The notes under the pieces: generated by a model | Databases searched by the model: none | What the model was told of the DNA's origin: nothing | What the model saw: only the letters and a program-made list of their open reading frames with translations | Made by a program: the position numbers and the translations under genes | Assembly: GCF_022763305.1 (NCBI RefSeq) | Contig: NZ_JALEGT010000100.1 | Location: 37,326 to 101,325, forward strand | Direction of reading: 5' to 3' | From: Marivita sp. | GTDB lineage: Bacteria > Pseudomonadota > Alphaproteobacteria > Rhodobacterales > Rhodobacteraceae | Length of the DNA: 64,000 nucleotides | Shown: piece after piece, positions 44,840 through 53,358 of the stretch | Layout of the letters: every line of letters begins with the position of its first letter | Numbering within the stretch: position 1 is the first letter of the stretch

Positions 44840-45979
44840 TCAGATGACACGCGAAATCAGGCCACCCGGTTGACGATGAATCCGGCCTGCAAGTTCGAGA
44901 TCCGTCAGAGCTGGCGAAACGATCCGCGAGGACGTTCCGAGATCGCGGATCAGCTGATCCTCTCCCATCGGTGACGGGCCCAGCCGGTCGAGGATGGACT
45001 GGTGCAGCTGCGCGGTTTCGGCAAGCGACCGGTCCTGTGCCCGGGGCGCGTCCAGCGGCAACTGGGCGGGCACGGCAAGAGCAATCGGCGCCAGTGCTTC
45101 GATCACGTCTTCGGCGCTGCGGACAAGGCGGGCCCCGTCACGCAGGAGCATGTTGCACCCGCTGGCGCGGGCGTCGAACGGATGGCCGGGCACAGCCATT
45201 ACCTCGCGCCCCTGATCGAGCGCGATACGCGCCGTGATCAGCGAGCCGGATTTTGCGGCTGCCTCGACCACGATCACCGCCCGGGCCATGCCGGAAATGA
45301 TGCGGTTGCGGGCCGGAAAATGCCGCGCCTGTGGTTGCAGGCCCATCGGTTGCTCGCTGACCCGCGCCCCGCCCTGCGCAACGATGTCTTCGGCGAGTTT
45401 GGCGTTCTCGGACGGGTAAAGCACGTCGACTCCACCCCCGAAGACGGCGATCGTGCCGGTCTTGAGCGCGGCGACATGTGCTGCCGTGTCGATGCCCCGC
45501 GCGAGGCCCGAGGTGACGACAAACCCCGCGTTGCCCAGCCCTGCGGCAAGCGCACGGGCCATGCGGCCCCCAAGAGAGGATGCGTTCCGCGCACCCACCA
45601 GCGCGATCTGCGGCCTGGTCAGGATGTCAGTGCTGCCCATGACCCAGAGCATGGGGGGTGCATCGTCAAGATCGCACAGCGCCTCGGGATAGGCTGCGTC
45701 GCCGCGGCAGACAAGCTGGGCGCCGCAGTCGCGGCCCGCCCGGAGTTCCGCCTGAACCACGGCTTCGGGACACAGGCTGTAATCATCGACCCCGGCGGCA
45801 CGGGCAATGTCGGGCAGATGGTCAAGCGCGGCGGACGCGCTGCCATAGTCGCCCATCAGCCGATAGAAGGTGCTGACCCCCACCCGGCGCGAGCGCAAGA
45901 GACGGAGCCAGTCAAACCTTTGGTCTTCCGTGGTGGGTGGGAGTAGGGGGTGAGTGGAAGAGTTCTGTTCCAAGGCCAT
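44840..45979 (-). CDS. dprA: DNA-processing protein DprA
   Basis: 379 residues. DprA binds incoming single-stranded DNA during natural transformation and loads RecA. The N-terminal part is a SAM-like helical domain, the central Rossmann fold has ALVGARNASSLGGRMARAL, TSGLARGIDTAAHVAALK and FGGGVDVLYPSENAKLAEDI, and the C-terminal region is a winged-helix-like DprA_WH domain (LGPSPMGEDQLIRDLGTSS). Its presence is compatible with competence, or with transfer through a gene transfer agent in this order. It is located between tldD and topA on the same strand. Confidence 0.94.
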   Translation of the reverse strand: MALEQNSSTHPLLPPTTEDQRFDWLRLLRSRRVGVSTFYRLMGDYGSASAALDHLPDIARAAGVDDYSLCPEAVVQAELRAGRDCGAQLVCRGDAAYPEALCDLDDAPPMLWVMGSTDILTRPQIALVGARNASSLGGRMARALAAGLGNAGFVVTSGLARGIDTAAHVAALKTGTIAVFGGGVDVLYPSENAKLAEDIVAQGGARVSEQPMGLQPQARHFPARNRIISGMARAVIVVEAAAKSGSLITARIALDQGREVMAVPGHPFDARASGCNMLLRDGARLVRSAEDVIEALAPIALAVPAQLPLDAPRAQDRSLAETAQLHQSILDRLGPSPMGEDQLIRDLGTSSRIVSPALTDLELAGRIHRQPGGLISRVI

Positions 45980-46107
45980 CCTGCCTCCGTCCGCTTGCAG
46001 GAACAGGGATAGGCCTTCACTGGTTAATCAGTGGTGAACGCAGGCAGGGCGCGCAGGGAAAATGCGCGCCCCACTCGGTAAGCCACTGTTATCCAGACTT
46101 TCTTTTT

Positions 46108-47529
46108 TTACGTTTGAGCCCCGCCGACCGTGAGGCCTCCGATCATGACGGTGGGCTGACCCACCCCGACGGGCACCCATTGCCCCTGCTTGCCGCAATT
46201 GCCCATGCCCGGATCCAGCGCCATGTCATTGCCCAGCGCGCGAATCTGCTGGAGCGCGGTGGCCCCGTCACCGATGAGCGTCGCGCCTTTGACAGGTGCG
46301 CCAACCTTCCCATCCTTCACGCGATAGGCCTCGGTGCAGGAAAACACAAATTTGCCATTGGTGATGTCCACCTGCCCGCCGCCGAATCCCACGGCCCAAA
46401 TGCCGTCCTTGAGATCGGCGACAATGTCCGACGGGTCGGCATCGCCACCCAGCATGTAGGTGTTGGTCATGCGCGGCATCGGGATATGCGCATAGCTCTC
46501 ACGCCGCCCATTGCCGGTGGGGGCCACACCCATCAGCCGCGCGTTCTGGCGGTCCTGCATGTAGCCGACGAGTTTCCCATCCTCGATCAGCACGTTCTTG
46601 CCCGAGGGTGTGCCTTCGTCATCGACGGTGATCGAGCCACGGCGGTCGGGAATGGTTCCGTCGTCCAGAACGGTCACGCCCCTGGCAGCGACCTGCTGGC
46701 CCATCAGCCCGGCAAAGGCGGAACTGCCCTTGCGGTTGAAATCACCCTCGAGCCCGTGCCCCACGGCCTCGTGCAACAGAATACCTGGCCAGCCCGGCCC
46801 AAGCACGATGTCCATCACCCCGGCAGGGGCCGGAACCGCATCGAGATTAACCAGCGCGATGCGCAACGCCTCGCGGGCCTTGTCCTGCCAGTCCGCAGGG
46901 TCCAGCAACCCATCAAGCAGCACGCGCCCGCCGCCACCGGCCGTTCCCGATTCGCGGCGGCCGTTTTCTTCGACGATGACGCTCACATTGACGCGGGTCA
47001 TGGGGCGGGTGTCGGACACCAGCGTGCCCTCGGGGCGCAGGATCGCCACTTCCTGCAAGGAGGCGGCAATCGTCGCGCTGACCTGAACCACGCGCGGATC
47101 AAGATCGCGGGCAAAGGCGTCAATCTCGCGCAATGTGTCCACCTTGACCGGAAAGCTGTGGCCCGCGATCGGATCCGCATCGGTGTAGAGCCGGGTGTTC
47201 GTCCCGGCTGGTTTGTCCGCCAGCGTGCCACCGCCCTCGCCCACGGCAAGCCGTGCAGTGTCCACCGCGCGTTTGATCGCCGATTCGGAGATGTCGGTGG
47301 AATGGGCATAGCCCGCCACCTCGCCGCGGACCGCGCGCAGGCCGAATCCTTCGGACGCGTCATAGCTGGCGGTTTTCACCCGGCCATCATCGAAGACCAG
47401 CACTTCGGACCGGCGTCGTTCGAGGAACAGCTCCCCATCGTCCGCCCCCGCCACGGCCTCTTTCAACAGCGCCAGCGCGCGGTCCTGATCAAGATGCGTG
47501 TCGAATGGTTGGAAAGACGTGTCGGTCAT
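46108..47529 (-). CDS. tldD: TldD family metalloprotease
   Basis: 473 residues of the TldD/PmbA family. TldD and TldE form a zinc protease that degrades unfolded peptides and matures some modified peptides. The zinc motif HEAVGHGLEGDF is clear, with the upstream Gly-rich DIVLGPGWPGILL. The other C-terminal blocks are MPRMTNTYMLGGDADPSD and GNCGKQGQWVPVGVGQP. No tldE partner lies in the window. The ATG at 47529 is only 20 bases from an FNR-type site. Confidence 0.95.
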   Translation of the reverse strand: MTDTSFQPFDTHLDQDRALALLKEAVAGADDGELFLERRRSEVLVFDDGRVKTASYDASEGFGLRAVRGEVAGYAHSTDISESAIKRAVDTARLAVGEGGGTLADKPAGTNTRLYTDADPIAGHSFPVKVDTLREIDAFARDLDPRVVQVSATIAASLQEVAILRPEGTLVSDTRPMTRVNVSVIVEENGRRESGTAGGGGRVLLDGLLDPADWQDKAREALRIALVNLDAVPAPAGVMDIVLGPGWPGILLHEAVGHGLEGDFNRKGSSAFAGLMGQQVAARGVTVLDDGTIPDRRGSITVDDEGTPSGKNVLIEDGKLVGYMQDRQNARLMGVAPTGNGRRESYAHIPMPRMTNTYMLGGDADPSDIVADLKDGIWAVGFGGGQVDITNGKFVFSCTEAYRVKDGKVGAPVKGATLIGDGATALQQIRALGNDMALDPGMGNCGKQGQWVPVGVGQPTVMIGGLTVGGAQT

Positions 47530-47549
47530 GAAACCCCCAGAGGTGTGAT

Positions 47550-47563
47550 TTGATCCAGATCAA
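47550..47563. promoter_or_regulatory. FNR/FnrL-type binding site
   Basis: The 14-base palindrome TTGATCCAGATCAA is an exact match to the consensus TTGAT-N4-ATCAA recognised by FNR and alphaproteobacterial FnrL. It is 20 bases upstream of tldD and 153 bases upstream of ctaC, in the divergent intergenic region. Its position close to tldD suggests repression there, or oxygen-linked control of the cytochrome oxidase operon; the direction is not determined by sequence. Confidence 0.7.
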
Positions 47564-47716
47564 AGAAAGCGCGTTTTTGCCGCAAGCAAGCTTCTTTAAC
47601 TGATGCTCAGAATATGGTTTTAACCGCTCCCAAGACAACGGGAGGATTGTGCCGGCTTCTGCCCGAGCGCGCCCGACCTTGCAATTGACAGAACACGCAA
47701 CCGATCAGGGTAAGAC

Positions 47717-48595
47717 ATGCAACTCAAATCTTTGCTCTTGGGTCTGGCCACCAGCTTTGCCGCAGCTCCGGCGTTTGCCCAGCAGACGCTTGAAACAATC
47801 GGCTCTCCGGTGGACCGGGGAACAGGCTTTCAACCCGCGGCAACCGAACTGGCGCGCGACCTTCAGTGGCTGGACGGGATGATCCTCATTATCATCACCG
47901 CCATCGTGCTTTTCGTGACCGCACTGCTGGCCTTCTGCATCGTGCGCTACAACCGCCGTGCCAATCCGACCCCTTCCAGCTTTACCCACAACACCCCGCT
48001 CGAGATCGCGTGGACCGTTGGCCCGATCCTGATCCTGGTGTTCATCGGCGCGTTTTCGCTGCCGGTGCTGTTCAAGCAGCAGGAAATCCCCGAAGGCGAC
48101 CTGACCATCAAGGTCACAGGCTACCAGTGGTACTGGGGCTATGAGTATATCGGCGAAGACCTGGCCTATGATGGCTACATGATCGGCTCGCCCTTCACCG
48201 GTGGCGACAACCGCATGACCCCCGAGGTCGAGGCGCAGCTCGTCGAAGCGGGTTACCGCAAGGAAGACTTCCTGCTGGCCACCGACACCGCCGTGGTCGT
48301 GCCCGTCGGCAAGACCGTCGTGATGCAGGTGACAGGCGCAGACGTGATCCACTCGTGGACCATCCCGGCCTTCGGCGTGAAGCAGGACGCGGTTCCGGGC
48401 CGTCTGGCAGAGCTGTGGTTCACCGCCGAGAAAGAAGGCGTGTATTTCGGCCAGTGCTCCGAGCTTTGCGGCCTTGCGCATGCCTATATGCCGATCACGG
48501 TCAAGGTCGTGAATCAGGCCACATATGACGCATGGCTGGAAGCTTCCAAGGCGGAAGGCGCATATGTGGATGTCCGCTCGGTTCTGACGAACTGA
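47717..48595 (+). CDS. ctaC: Cytochrome c oxidase subunit II (aa3 type)
   Basis: 292 residues. The signal peptide ([20 protein letters not shown], cleaved near residue 21) and two membrane helices (about 52-76 and 98-119) anchor a periplasmic cupredoxin domain. The CuA ligands are seen: His212, Cys247, Cys251, His255 and Met258 ([13 protein letters not shown]). It accepts electrons from cytochrome c for subunit I, which is not in this window. First gene of the operon, followed by a GC-rich hairpin and ctaB. Confidence 0.96.
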   Translation: MQLKSLLLGLATSFAAAPAFAQQTLETIGSPVDRGTGFQPAATELARDLQWLDGMILIIITAIVLFVTALLAFCIVRYNRRANPTPSSFTHNTPLEIAWTVGPILILVFIGAFSLPVLFKQQEIPEGDLTIKVTGYQWYWGYEYIGEDLAYDGYMIGSPFTGGDNRMTPEVEAQLVEAGYRKEDFLLATDTAVVVPVGKTVVMQVTGADVIHSWTIPAFGVKQDAVPGRLAELWFTAEKEGVYFGQCSELCGLAHAYMPITVKVVNQATYDAWLEASKAEGAYVDVRSVLTN

Positions 48596-48604
48596 AGACA
48601 CTCC

Positions 48605-48629
48605 GGCGCACGCGGCCCTCGCGTGCGCC
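48605..48629. terminator. GC-rich hairpin between ctaC and ctaB
   Basis: A perfect 10-base stem GGCGCACGCG/CGCGTGCGCC with a 5-base loop lies 9 bases past the ctaC stop. No T-run follows, so it may attenuate or process the ctaC message rather than end it fully, leaving ctaC more abundant than the assembly genes behind it. Confidence 0.55.
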
Positions 48630-48671
48630 TCACCGACCGGCCCCTACTGACCCAACGCAGTTGAGACACAC

Positions 48672-49613
48672 GTGACCGATACAAGCATCAACACACAGTC
48701 GCATGTCGCCCAGAATGAGGCGCAGTTCAGCGATTATTTCGCGCTTCTCAAGCCGCGCGTGATGACGCTTGTCGTGTTCACCGCCTTTGTCGGGCTGCTG
48801 GCCGCACCGACCCCCGTGCACCCTTTCATCGGTTTCTGTGCGATCCTGTTCATCGCCATCGGTGGCGGAGCGTCCGGTGCGCTCAACATGTGGTGGGATG
48901 CCGATATCGACGCCGTGATGAAGCGCACCCAGCGCCGCCCGATCCCTGCGGGCAAGGTCACGGGCGACGAAGCCTTTGCCATCGGCATCGCCCTGTCGGC
49001 CTTTTCGGTTGTGTTCCTCGGCCTTGCGACCAACTGGGTCGCCGCTGGCCTGCTGGCTTTTACCATCTTCTTTTACGTCGTGATCTACACGATGTGGCTC
49101 AAGCGCTGGACCCCGCAGAACATCGTCATCGGTGGTGCGGCAGGCGCCTTCCCTCCGATGATCGGCTGGGCGGCGGCAACCGGCGGTGTGAGCGTTGAAT
49201 CCGTGCTGATGTTCTGTCTGACCTTCATGTGGACCCCGCCGCATTTCTGGGCGCTGGCCCTGTTCATGCGCAAGGACTACGACAACGCGGACGTGCCGAT
49301 GCTGACCGTGACCCACGGTCGCCGCGCGACGCGCAATCATATTCTGGGCTACACCATCCTGCTGGCCATCCTCGCGGTTGCGGCTGGCTTCACATCCATC
49401 GGCGGGCCGTTCTATATCGTGACTTCGGTGGTGCTGAACGCGATGTTCCTGATGGGCGCCTACCGCATCTGGCGCCGGGACGAGGATATGTCCGAAGAGG
49501 ACAACTTCCTTGTCGAGCGCAAGTTCTTCAAACTGTCCCTGCTCTATCTCTTCGCCCATTTCGGCGCGATCCTGATCGAAGCGGGGCTCGACAAGATCGG
49601 AGTTTGGGCATGA
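48672..49613 (+). CDS. ctaB: Protoheme IX farnesyltransferase (heme O synthase) CtaB
   Basis: 313 residues with about nine hydrophobic segments. CtaB converts heme b to heme o, the precursor of the heme a used by aa3 oxidase. The prenyltransferase aspartate motif is present in NMWWDADIDAVMKRTQRRPI, and WTPPHFWALALF and VPMLTVTHGRRATRNHIL are further family blocks. The start is GTG at 48672. The stop overlaps the small membrane protein gene (ATGA). Confidence 0.95.
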   Translation: MTDTSINTQSHVAQNEAQFSDYFALLKPRVMTLVVFTAFVGLLAAPTPVHPFIGFCAILFIAIGGGASGALNMWWDADIDAVMKRTQRRPIPAGKVTGDEAFAIGIALSAFSVVFLGLATNWVAAGLLAFTIFFYVVIYTMWLKRWTPQNIVIGGAAGAFPPMIGWAAATGGVSVESVLMFCLTFMWTPPHFWALALFMRKDYDNADVPMLTVTHGRRATRNHILGYTILLAILAVAAGFTSIGGPFYIVTSVVLNAMFLMGAYRIWRRDEDMSEEDNFLVERKFFKLSLLYLFAHFGAILIEAGLDKIGVWA

Positions 49614-49774
49614 GCCTGTCCAAGCAGCACGAACTTCACGAGCGCCGGTTCGGCCGCAACGTGGGCGTTGGTCTGGTTCTTGCCGGGCTGATCGCCATCG
49701 TGTTCGGCCTCACTGTCGTCAAAGTCACGCGCGGGGACTATGAGACCCCGGCAACAACATCGGTGAGCCAATGA
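49610..49774 (+). CDS. Small single-span membrane protein of the cytochrome oxidase operon (CoxF-like)
   Basis: 54 residues, starting MSLSKQHELHERRFGRN and followed by a transmembrane helix (about 18-40: GVGLVLAGLIAIVFGLTVVK). It is coupled to ctaB upstream (ATGA) and ctaG downstream (ATGA at its stop), a position where relatives of alphaproteobacterial CoxF-type small proteins are found. It probably assists copper delivery or assembly but this is unproven. It has no cysteine, so it cannot carry copper by thiols itself. Confidence 0.75.
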   Translation: MSLSKQHELHERRFGRNVGVGLVLAGLIAIVFGLTVVKVTRGDYETPATTSVSQ

Positions 49775-50358
49775 AACCGCTTGATCCGAAGAAGAAGACC
49801 GCCCTTCAGGGTGCCGCCGTCGTCGTCTTCATGGGCGCACTGGCCTGGGCGTCGGTGCCGCTTTACGACTGGTTCTGCCGCGTGACCGGCTTTGGGGGCA
49901 CAACGAATGTCGCCGAAGCAGGCAGCGTCGAGATTGTGGACCGCACCATCAAGGTTCGGTTCGATGCGTCGCTCGAACGCGGCATGCCGTGGGAATTCAA
50001 GCCGATGCAGCTCGAGGTGGAACTGCGCCTTGGCGAAGAGGGTCTGGCCTTCTATGAGGCCTACAACCCCACCGACCGCCCTATCGCGGGCACCGCAAGC
50101 TACAACGTCGCGCCTTACGGCGCTGGCCTCTATTTCTCGAAGATCGCGTGTTTCTGCTTTGAAGAGCAGATCCTGATGCCCGGTGAGCGGGTGGAAATGC
50201 CCGTCAGCTTTTTCGTTGACCCCGACATCATGAACGACACCGACGCGAAATTCGCGAAGCACATCACCCTGTCCTACACGTTCCACGAGATTGATCTGCC
50301 CGAAGAAACGCAGGCGATGCTCGACGCGGAACGGACCGACAGCGGTTCTCTGAACTAA
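49771..50358 (+). CDS. ctaG: Cytochrome c oxidase assembly protein CtaG (Cox11)
   Basis: 195 residues. CtaG brings copper to the CuB centre of subunit I. A single N-terminal membrane helix (about 12-33) is followed by a periplasmic immunoglobulin-like domain with Cys36 and the copper motif FSKIACFCFEEQ (CFCF at residues 127-130), both expected. It begins inside the stop codon of the small membrane protein gene and is followed by ctaE after 24 bases. Confidence 0.95.
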   Translation: MKPLDPKKKTALQGAAVVVFMGALAWASVPLYDWFCRVTGFGGTTNVAEAGSVEIVDRTIKVRFDASLERGMPWEFKPMQLEVELRLGEEGLAFYEAYNPTDRPIAGTASYNVAPYGAGLYFSKIACFCFEEQILMPGERVEMPVSFFVDPDIMNDTDAKFAKHITLSYTFHEIDLPEETQAMLDAERTDSGSLN

Positions 50359-50382
50359 CGCCTATAGCCACGAGGGACCAAA

Positions 50383-51183
50383 ATGGCGCACGCAAAAGAT
50401 CATGACTATCACATCCTGAACCCCTCCGTCTGGCCGTTCATCGGCGCGGTGTCCGGGTTCGCGATGCTCTTCGGGGCGGTTCTGTGGATGCACGACAGTG
50501 GCCCCTGGCTGTTCCTGATCGGCCTTGTCGGCGTTCTTTACACCATGTTCGCATGGTGGTCCGACGTCGTGGCCGAAAGCCAGGTCGGCGATCACACCCC
50601 GGTGGTGCGCATCGGTCTGAAATATGGCTTCATCCTGTTCATCATGTCCGAAGTCATGTTCTTCGCGGCGTGGTTCTGGAGCTTCTTCAAGCACGCCATG
50701 TACCCGATGGGTCCGGACAGCCCGGCCATTGACGGTGTCTGGCCGCCGGTGGGAATCGAAACGTTTGACCCGTGGCACCTGCCGCTGATCAACACGCTGA
50801 TCCTGCTCTGCTCGGGTGCCGCTGCCACATGGGCGCACCACGCCCTCGTGCACGAGAACAACCGTCAGGACATGAAGTGGGGTCTGATCATCGCCATCGC
50901 CCTAGGCTTCATCTTCACCCTGCTGCAAGCCTACGAATACAGCCACGCAGGCTTTGGCTTTGCCGGCAACATCTACGGTGCCAACTTCTTCATGGCGACC
51001 GGCTTCCACGGTGCACACGTCATCATCGGGACGATCTTCCTGTTCGTCTGTCTGATGCGTCTGACACGCGGTCACTTCAGCCCCGAGAAACACGTCGGGT
51101 TCGAAGCGGCGGCATGGTACTGGCACTTCGTGGACGTGGTCTGGCTCTTCCTTTTCGCAGCCGTCTACGTCTGGGGCCAGTAA
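50383..51183 (+). CDS. ctaE: Cytochrome c oxidase subunit III
   Basis: 266 residues with seven predicted membrane helices. It stabilises the proton-pumping core of aa3 oxidase. Family landmarks are [20 protein letters not shown], the HALVHENNR loop, [19 protein letters not shown] and the C-terminal [25 protein letters not shown] site precedes the ATG at 50383. A strong GC hairpin follows 56 bases later. Confidence 0.96.
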   Translation: MAHAKDHDYHILNPSVWPFIGAVSGFAMLFGAVLWMHDSGPWLFLIGLVGVLYTMFAWWSDVVAESQVGDHTPVVRIGLKYGFILFIMSEVMFFAAWFWSFFKHAMYPMGPDSPAIDGVWPPVGIETFDPWHLPLINTLILLCSGAAATWAHHALVHENNRQDMKWGLIIAIALGFIFTLLQAYEYSHAGFGFAGNIYGANFFMATGFHGAHVIIGTIFLFVCLMRLTRGHFSPEKHVGFEAAAWYWHFVDVVWLFLFAAVYVWGQ

Positions 51184-51238
51184 CCGCACCGGACACGGGT
51201 GTTCCGGCTTGAACGGACCCCGCCATCAAGGATAAAGC

Positions 51239-51263
51239 AAGGCGCGCCCGACCGGCGCGCCTT
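51239..51263. terminator. GC-rich hairpin between ctaE and surf1
   Basis: A perfect 10-base stem AAGGCGCGCC/GGCGCGCCTT with a 5-base loop lies after ctaE and about 20 bases before the SURF1 start. It probably ends or attenuates the oxidase subunit transcript. Its location inside the upstream extension of the SURF1 frame also argues that SURF1 starts at the TTG downstream. Confidence 0.65.
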
Positions 51264-51285
51264 TGCCACTCTCAGGAGCCCTGTT

Positions 51286-51963
51286 TTGTCCCGCATCTTC
51301 CTGCCTCTGGTCACCGGTCTGATCGGCACCGCGATCCTCGTGGGGCTTGGGACCTGGCAGATGCAGCGACTGGACTGGAAAGAGGGCGTTCTCGCTGAAA
51401 TCGACAGCCGGATCGGCGGGGCCCCCGCCCCGCTGCCCGCGACGGGTGATCCCGCAGAGCATCGCTATCAGCCGGTCCAGTTGAGCGGCACGCTCGGGTC
51501 GGACGAGCTTTATGTTCTGGTCTCGCAGAAACAGGTCGGCGCCGGGTATCGCGTGATCTCGCCTTTCGTGACAGAGGACGGCCGCCGCATCTTGGTGGAT
51601 CGGGGCTTCATCCCCGTGGCCGAGCGCGGCACAACGCGTGACGGTGGCGAGAAAGACATCACTGGCAACCTGCACTGGCCGGATGACAGAACGTCAGCCA
51701 CGCCCGAAAACGACGTGAGCGGCAACACATGGTTCGCCCGCGATGTTGGTCAGATGGCCGAGCAGCTTGAAACCGAACCGCTTCTGGTGATTGCCCGCAA
51801 CATGTCGCCCGCTGATCCCGGTGTGACGCCCCTGCCGGTGGACACCAGCGGCATTCCGAACGATCACCTCCAATACGCAATCACCTGGTTCTCGCTCGCC
51901 GTCGTGTGGCTGATCGGAACCATCGCGCTGGTGTGGCGCTTGCGACAGACGAAGGAAGGCTGA
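51286..51963 (+). CDS. SURF1 family cytochrome oxidase assembly protein (TTG start)
   Basis: 225 residues with membrane helices at both ends (about 4-22 and 197-216) flanking a periplasmic domain, the SURF1 topology. Motifs are GLGTWQMQRLDWKEGVLAEI, YRVISPFVTEDGRRILVDRG (the conserved LVDRG-F-P type segment) and HLQYAITWFSLAVVW near the end. SURF1 helps insert heme a into subunit I. Start is TTG 51286 with AGGAG 7 bases upstream; a farther ATG at 51199 would place coding sequence across a strong hairpin. Confidence 0.88.
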   Translation: MSRIFLPLVTGLIGTAILVGLGTWQMQRLDWKEGVLAEIDSRIGGAPAPLPATGDPAEHRYQPVQLSGTLGSDELYVLVSQKQVGAGYRVISPFVTEDGRRILVDRGFIPVAERGTTRDGGEKDITGNLHWPDDRTSATPENDVSGNTWFARDVGQMAEQLETEPLLVIARNMSPADPGVTPLPVDTSGIPNDHLQYAITWFSLAVVWLIGTIALVWRLRQTKEG

Positions 51964-51969
51964 GGCCCG

Positions 51970-53358
51970 ATGCAGTATATCTCGACCCGCGGAAAAGCCC
52001 CGGCGCTTGGATTTGAAGACACGATGCTGTCCGGGCTTGCCCGCGACGGCGGTCTTTATGTGCCTGAGACCATCCCGACACTTTCCGCAGATGACATCCG
52101 CGCGATGCACGGGCTGTCCTATGAAGAGATCGCGTTCCGCGTGATGCGCCCCTTCGTGGGCGACGCTTTCACGGATGAGGTTTTCGCCGACCTGATCGCC
52201 AAGGCCTACGCAAATTTCGGCCACGATGCCCGCGCGCCGCTGGTGCAGCTCGGCAATGGGCACTTCCTGCTGGAGCTGTTCCACGGCCCGACGCTCGCGT
52301 TCAAGGACTTCGCGATGCAGCTTATCGGCCAGATGTTCCAAGAGGCACTGTCCCGCAGCGGCAAGCGCGTGACCATCGTTGGTGCGACCTCAGGCGACAC
52401 CGGCTCGGCGGCGATCGAGGCGTTCCGTGGGCTGGATGCGGTAGACGTGTTCATCCTCTACCCGCATGGCCGGGTGTCCGAGGTGCAGCGCCGCCAGATG
52501 ACGACGCCGGTGGAATCGAATGTCCATGCGCTGGCGCTGGATGGGACGTTCGACGATTGTCAGGCGCGTCTGAAGGACATGTTCAACCATTTCGAGTTCC
52601 GCGATTCGGTGAAACTCGCTGGCGTGAACTCGATCAACTGGGGCCGTGTGCTGGCGCAGGTCGTCTATTACTTCTCGTCCGCTGTCAGCTTGGGCGCACC
52701 AGATCGCACCGTCAGCTTTACCGTCCCCACCGGCAATTTCGGTGACATCTTTGCGGGTTACATCGCCAAGCGCATGGGCCTGCCCATCGACCGGCTGGTG
52801 GTGGCCACCAACCAGAACGACATCCTGCATCGCTGCCTGAGCACGGGCGGCTATGTCACCGACAGCGTGACGCCGTCTATCAGCCCGTCGATGGACATTC
52901 AGGTGTCCTCGAATTTCGAACGTGCGCTGTTTGATGCCTACAACCGCGACGGCAACGCCGTTGCGCAACTGATGGACGAACTCAAAGCGGGCGGCTTCCA
53001 TGTCAGCCAGGGCGCAATGCAGGTGCTGCGCGAGCATTATGACAGCGGGGGCGTCAGCGAAGACGAAACACTGTCGATGATCGCCCATGCGAACCGCCAC
53101 ATGGGCGAATTGCTCTGTCCGCATTCCGCCATTGGCGTGAAGGTGGCCGAAGACCTGCGCGATCCCAACGTGCCGATGATCACGCTTGCCACGGCGCATC
53201 CGGCGAAATTCCCCGACGCGGTGGAGAAAGCCAGCGGCATCCGCCCGCCCCTGCCGGACCGCATGGCGGACCTCTTTGACCGCGACGAGCGCGTGACACG
53301 CGTGCCCAACGACCTCGACCAGCTTGAAACCCTCATCAAAGATCGGATCGCCTCTTGA
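51970..53358 (+). CDS. thrC: Threonine synthase ThrC
   Basis: 462 residues. ThrC converts O-phosphohomoserine to threonine with PLP. The PLP lysine is K112 in LFHGPTLAFKDFAMQLIG, and VGATSGDTGSAAIEAFRG and SFTVPTGNFGDIFAGYIAKR form the cofactor phosphate loop and wall. The N-terminal MQYISTRGKAPALGFEDTML is typical of the longer, fungal-like class. It starts 7 bases after SURF1 and is coupled to the M16 peptidase gene whose TTG overlaps its stop. Confidence 0.95.
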   Translation: MQYISTRGKAPALGFEDTMLSGLARDGGLYVPETIPTLSADDIRAMHGLSYEEIAFRVMRPFVGDAFTDEVFADLIAKAYANFGHDARAPLVQLGNGHFLLELFHGPTLAFKDFAMQLIGQMFQEALSRSGKRVTIVGATSGDTGSAAIEAFRGLDAVDVFILYPHGRVSEVQRRQMTTPVESNVHALALDGTFDDCQARLKDMFNHFEFRDSVKLAGVNSINWGRVLAQVVYYFSSAVSLGAPDRTVSFTVPTGNFGDIFAGYIAKRMGLPIDRLVVATNQNDILHRCLSTGGYVTDSVTPSISPSMDIQVSSNFERALFDAYNRDGNAVAQLMDELKAGGFHVSQGAMQVLREHYDSGGVSEDETLSMIAHANRHMGELLCPHSAIGVKVAEDLRDPNVPMITLATAHPAKFPDAVEKASGIRPPLPDRMADLFDRDERVTRVPNDLDQLETLIKDRIAS

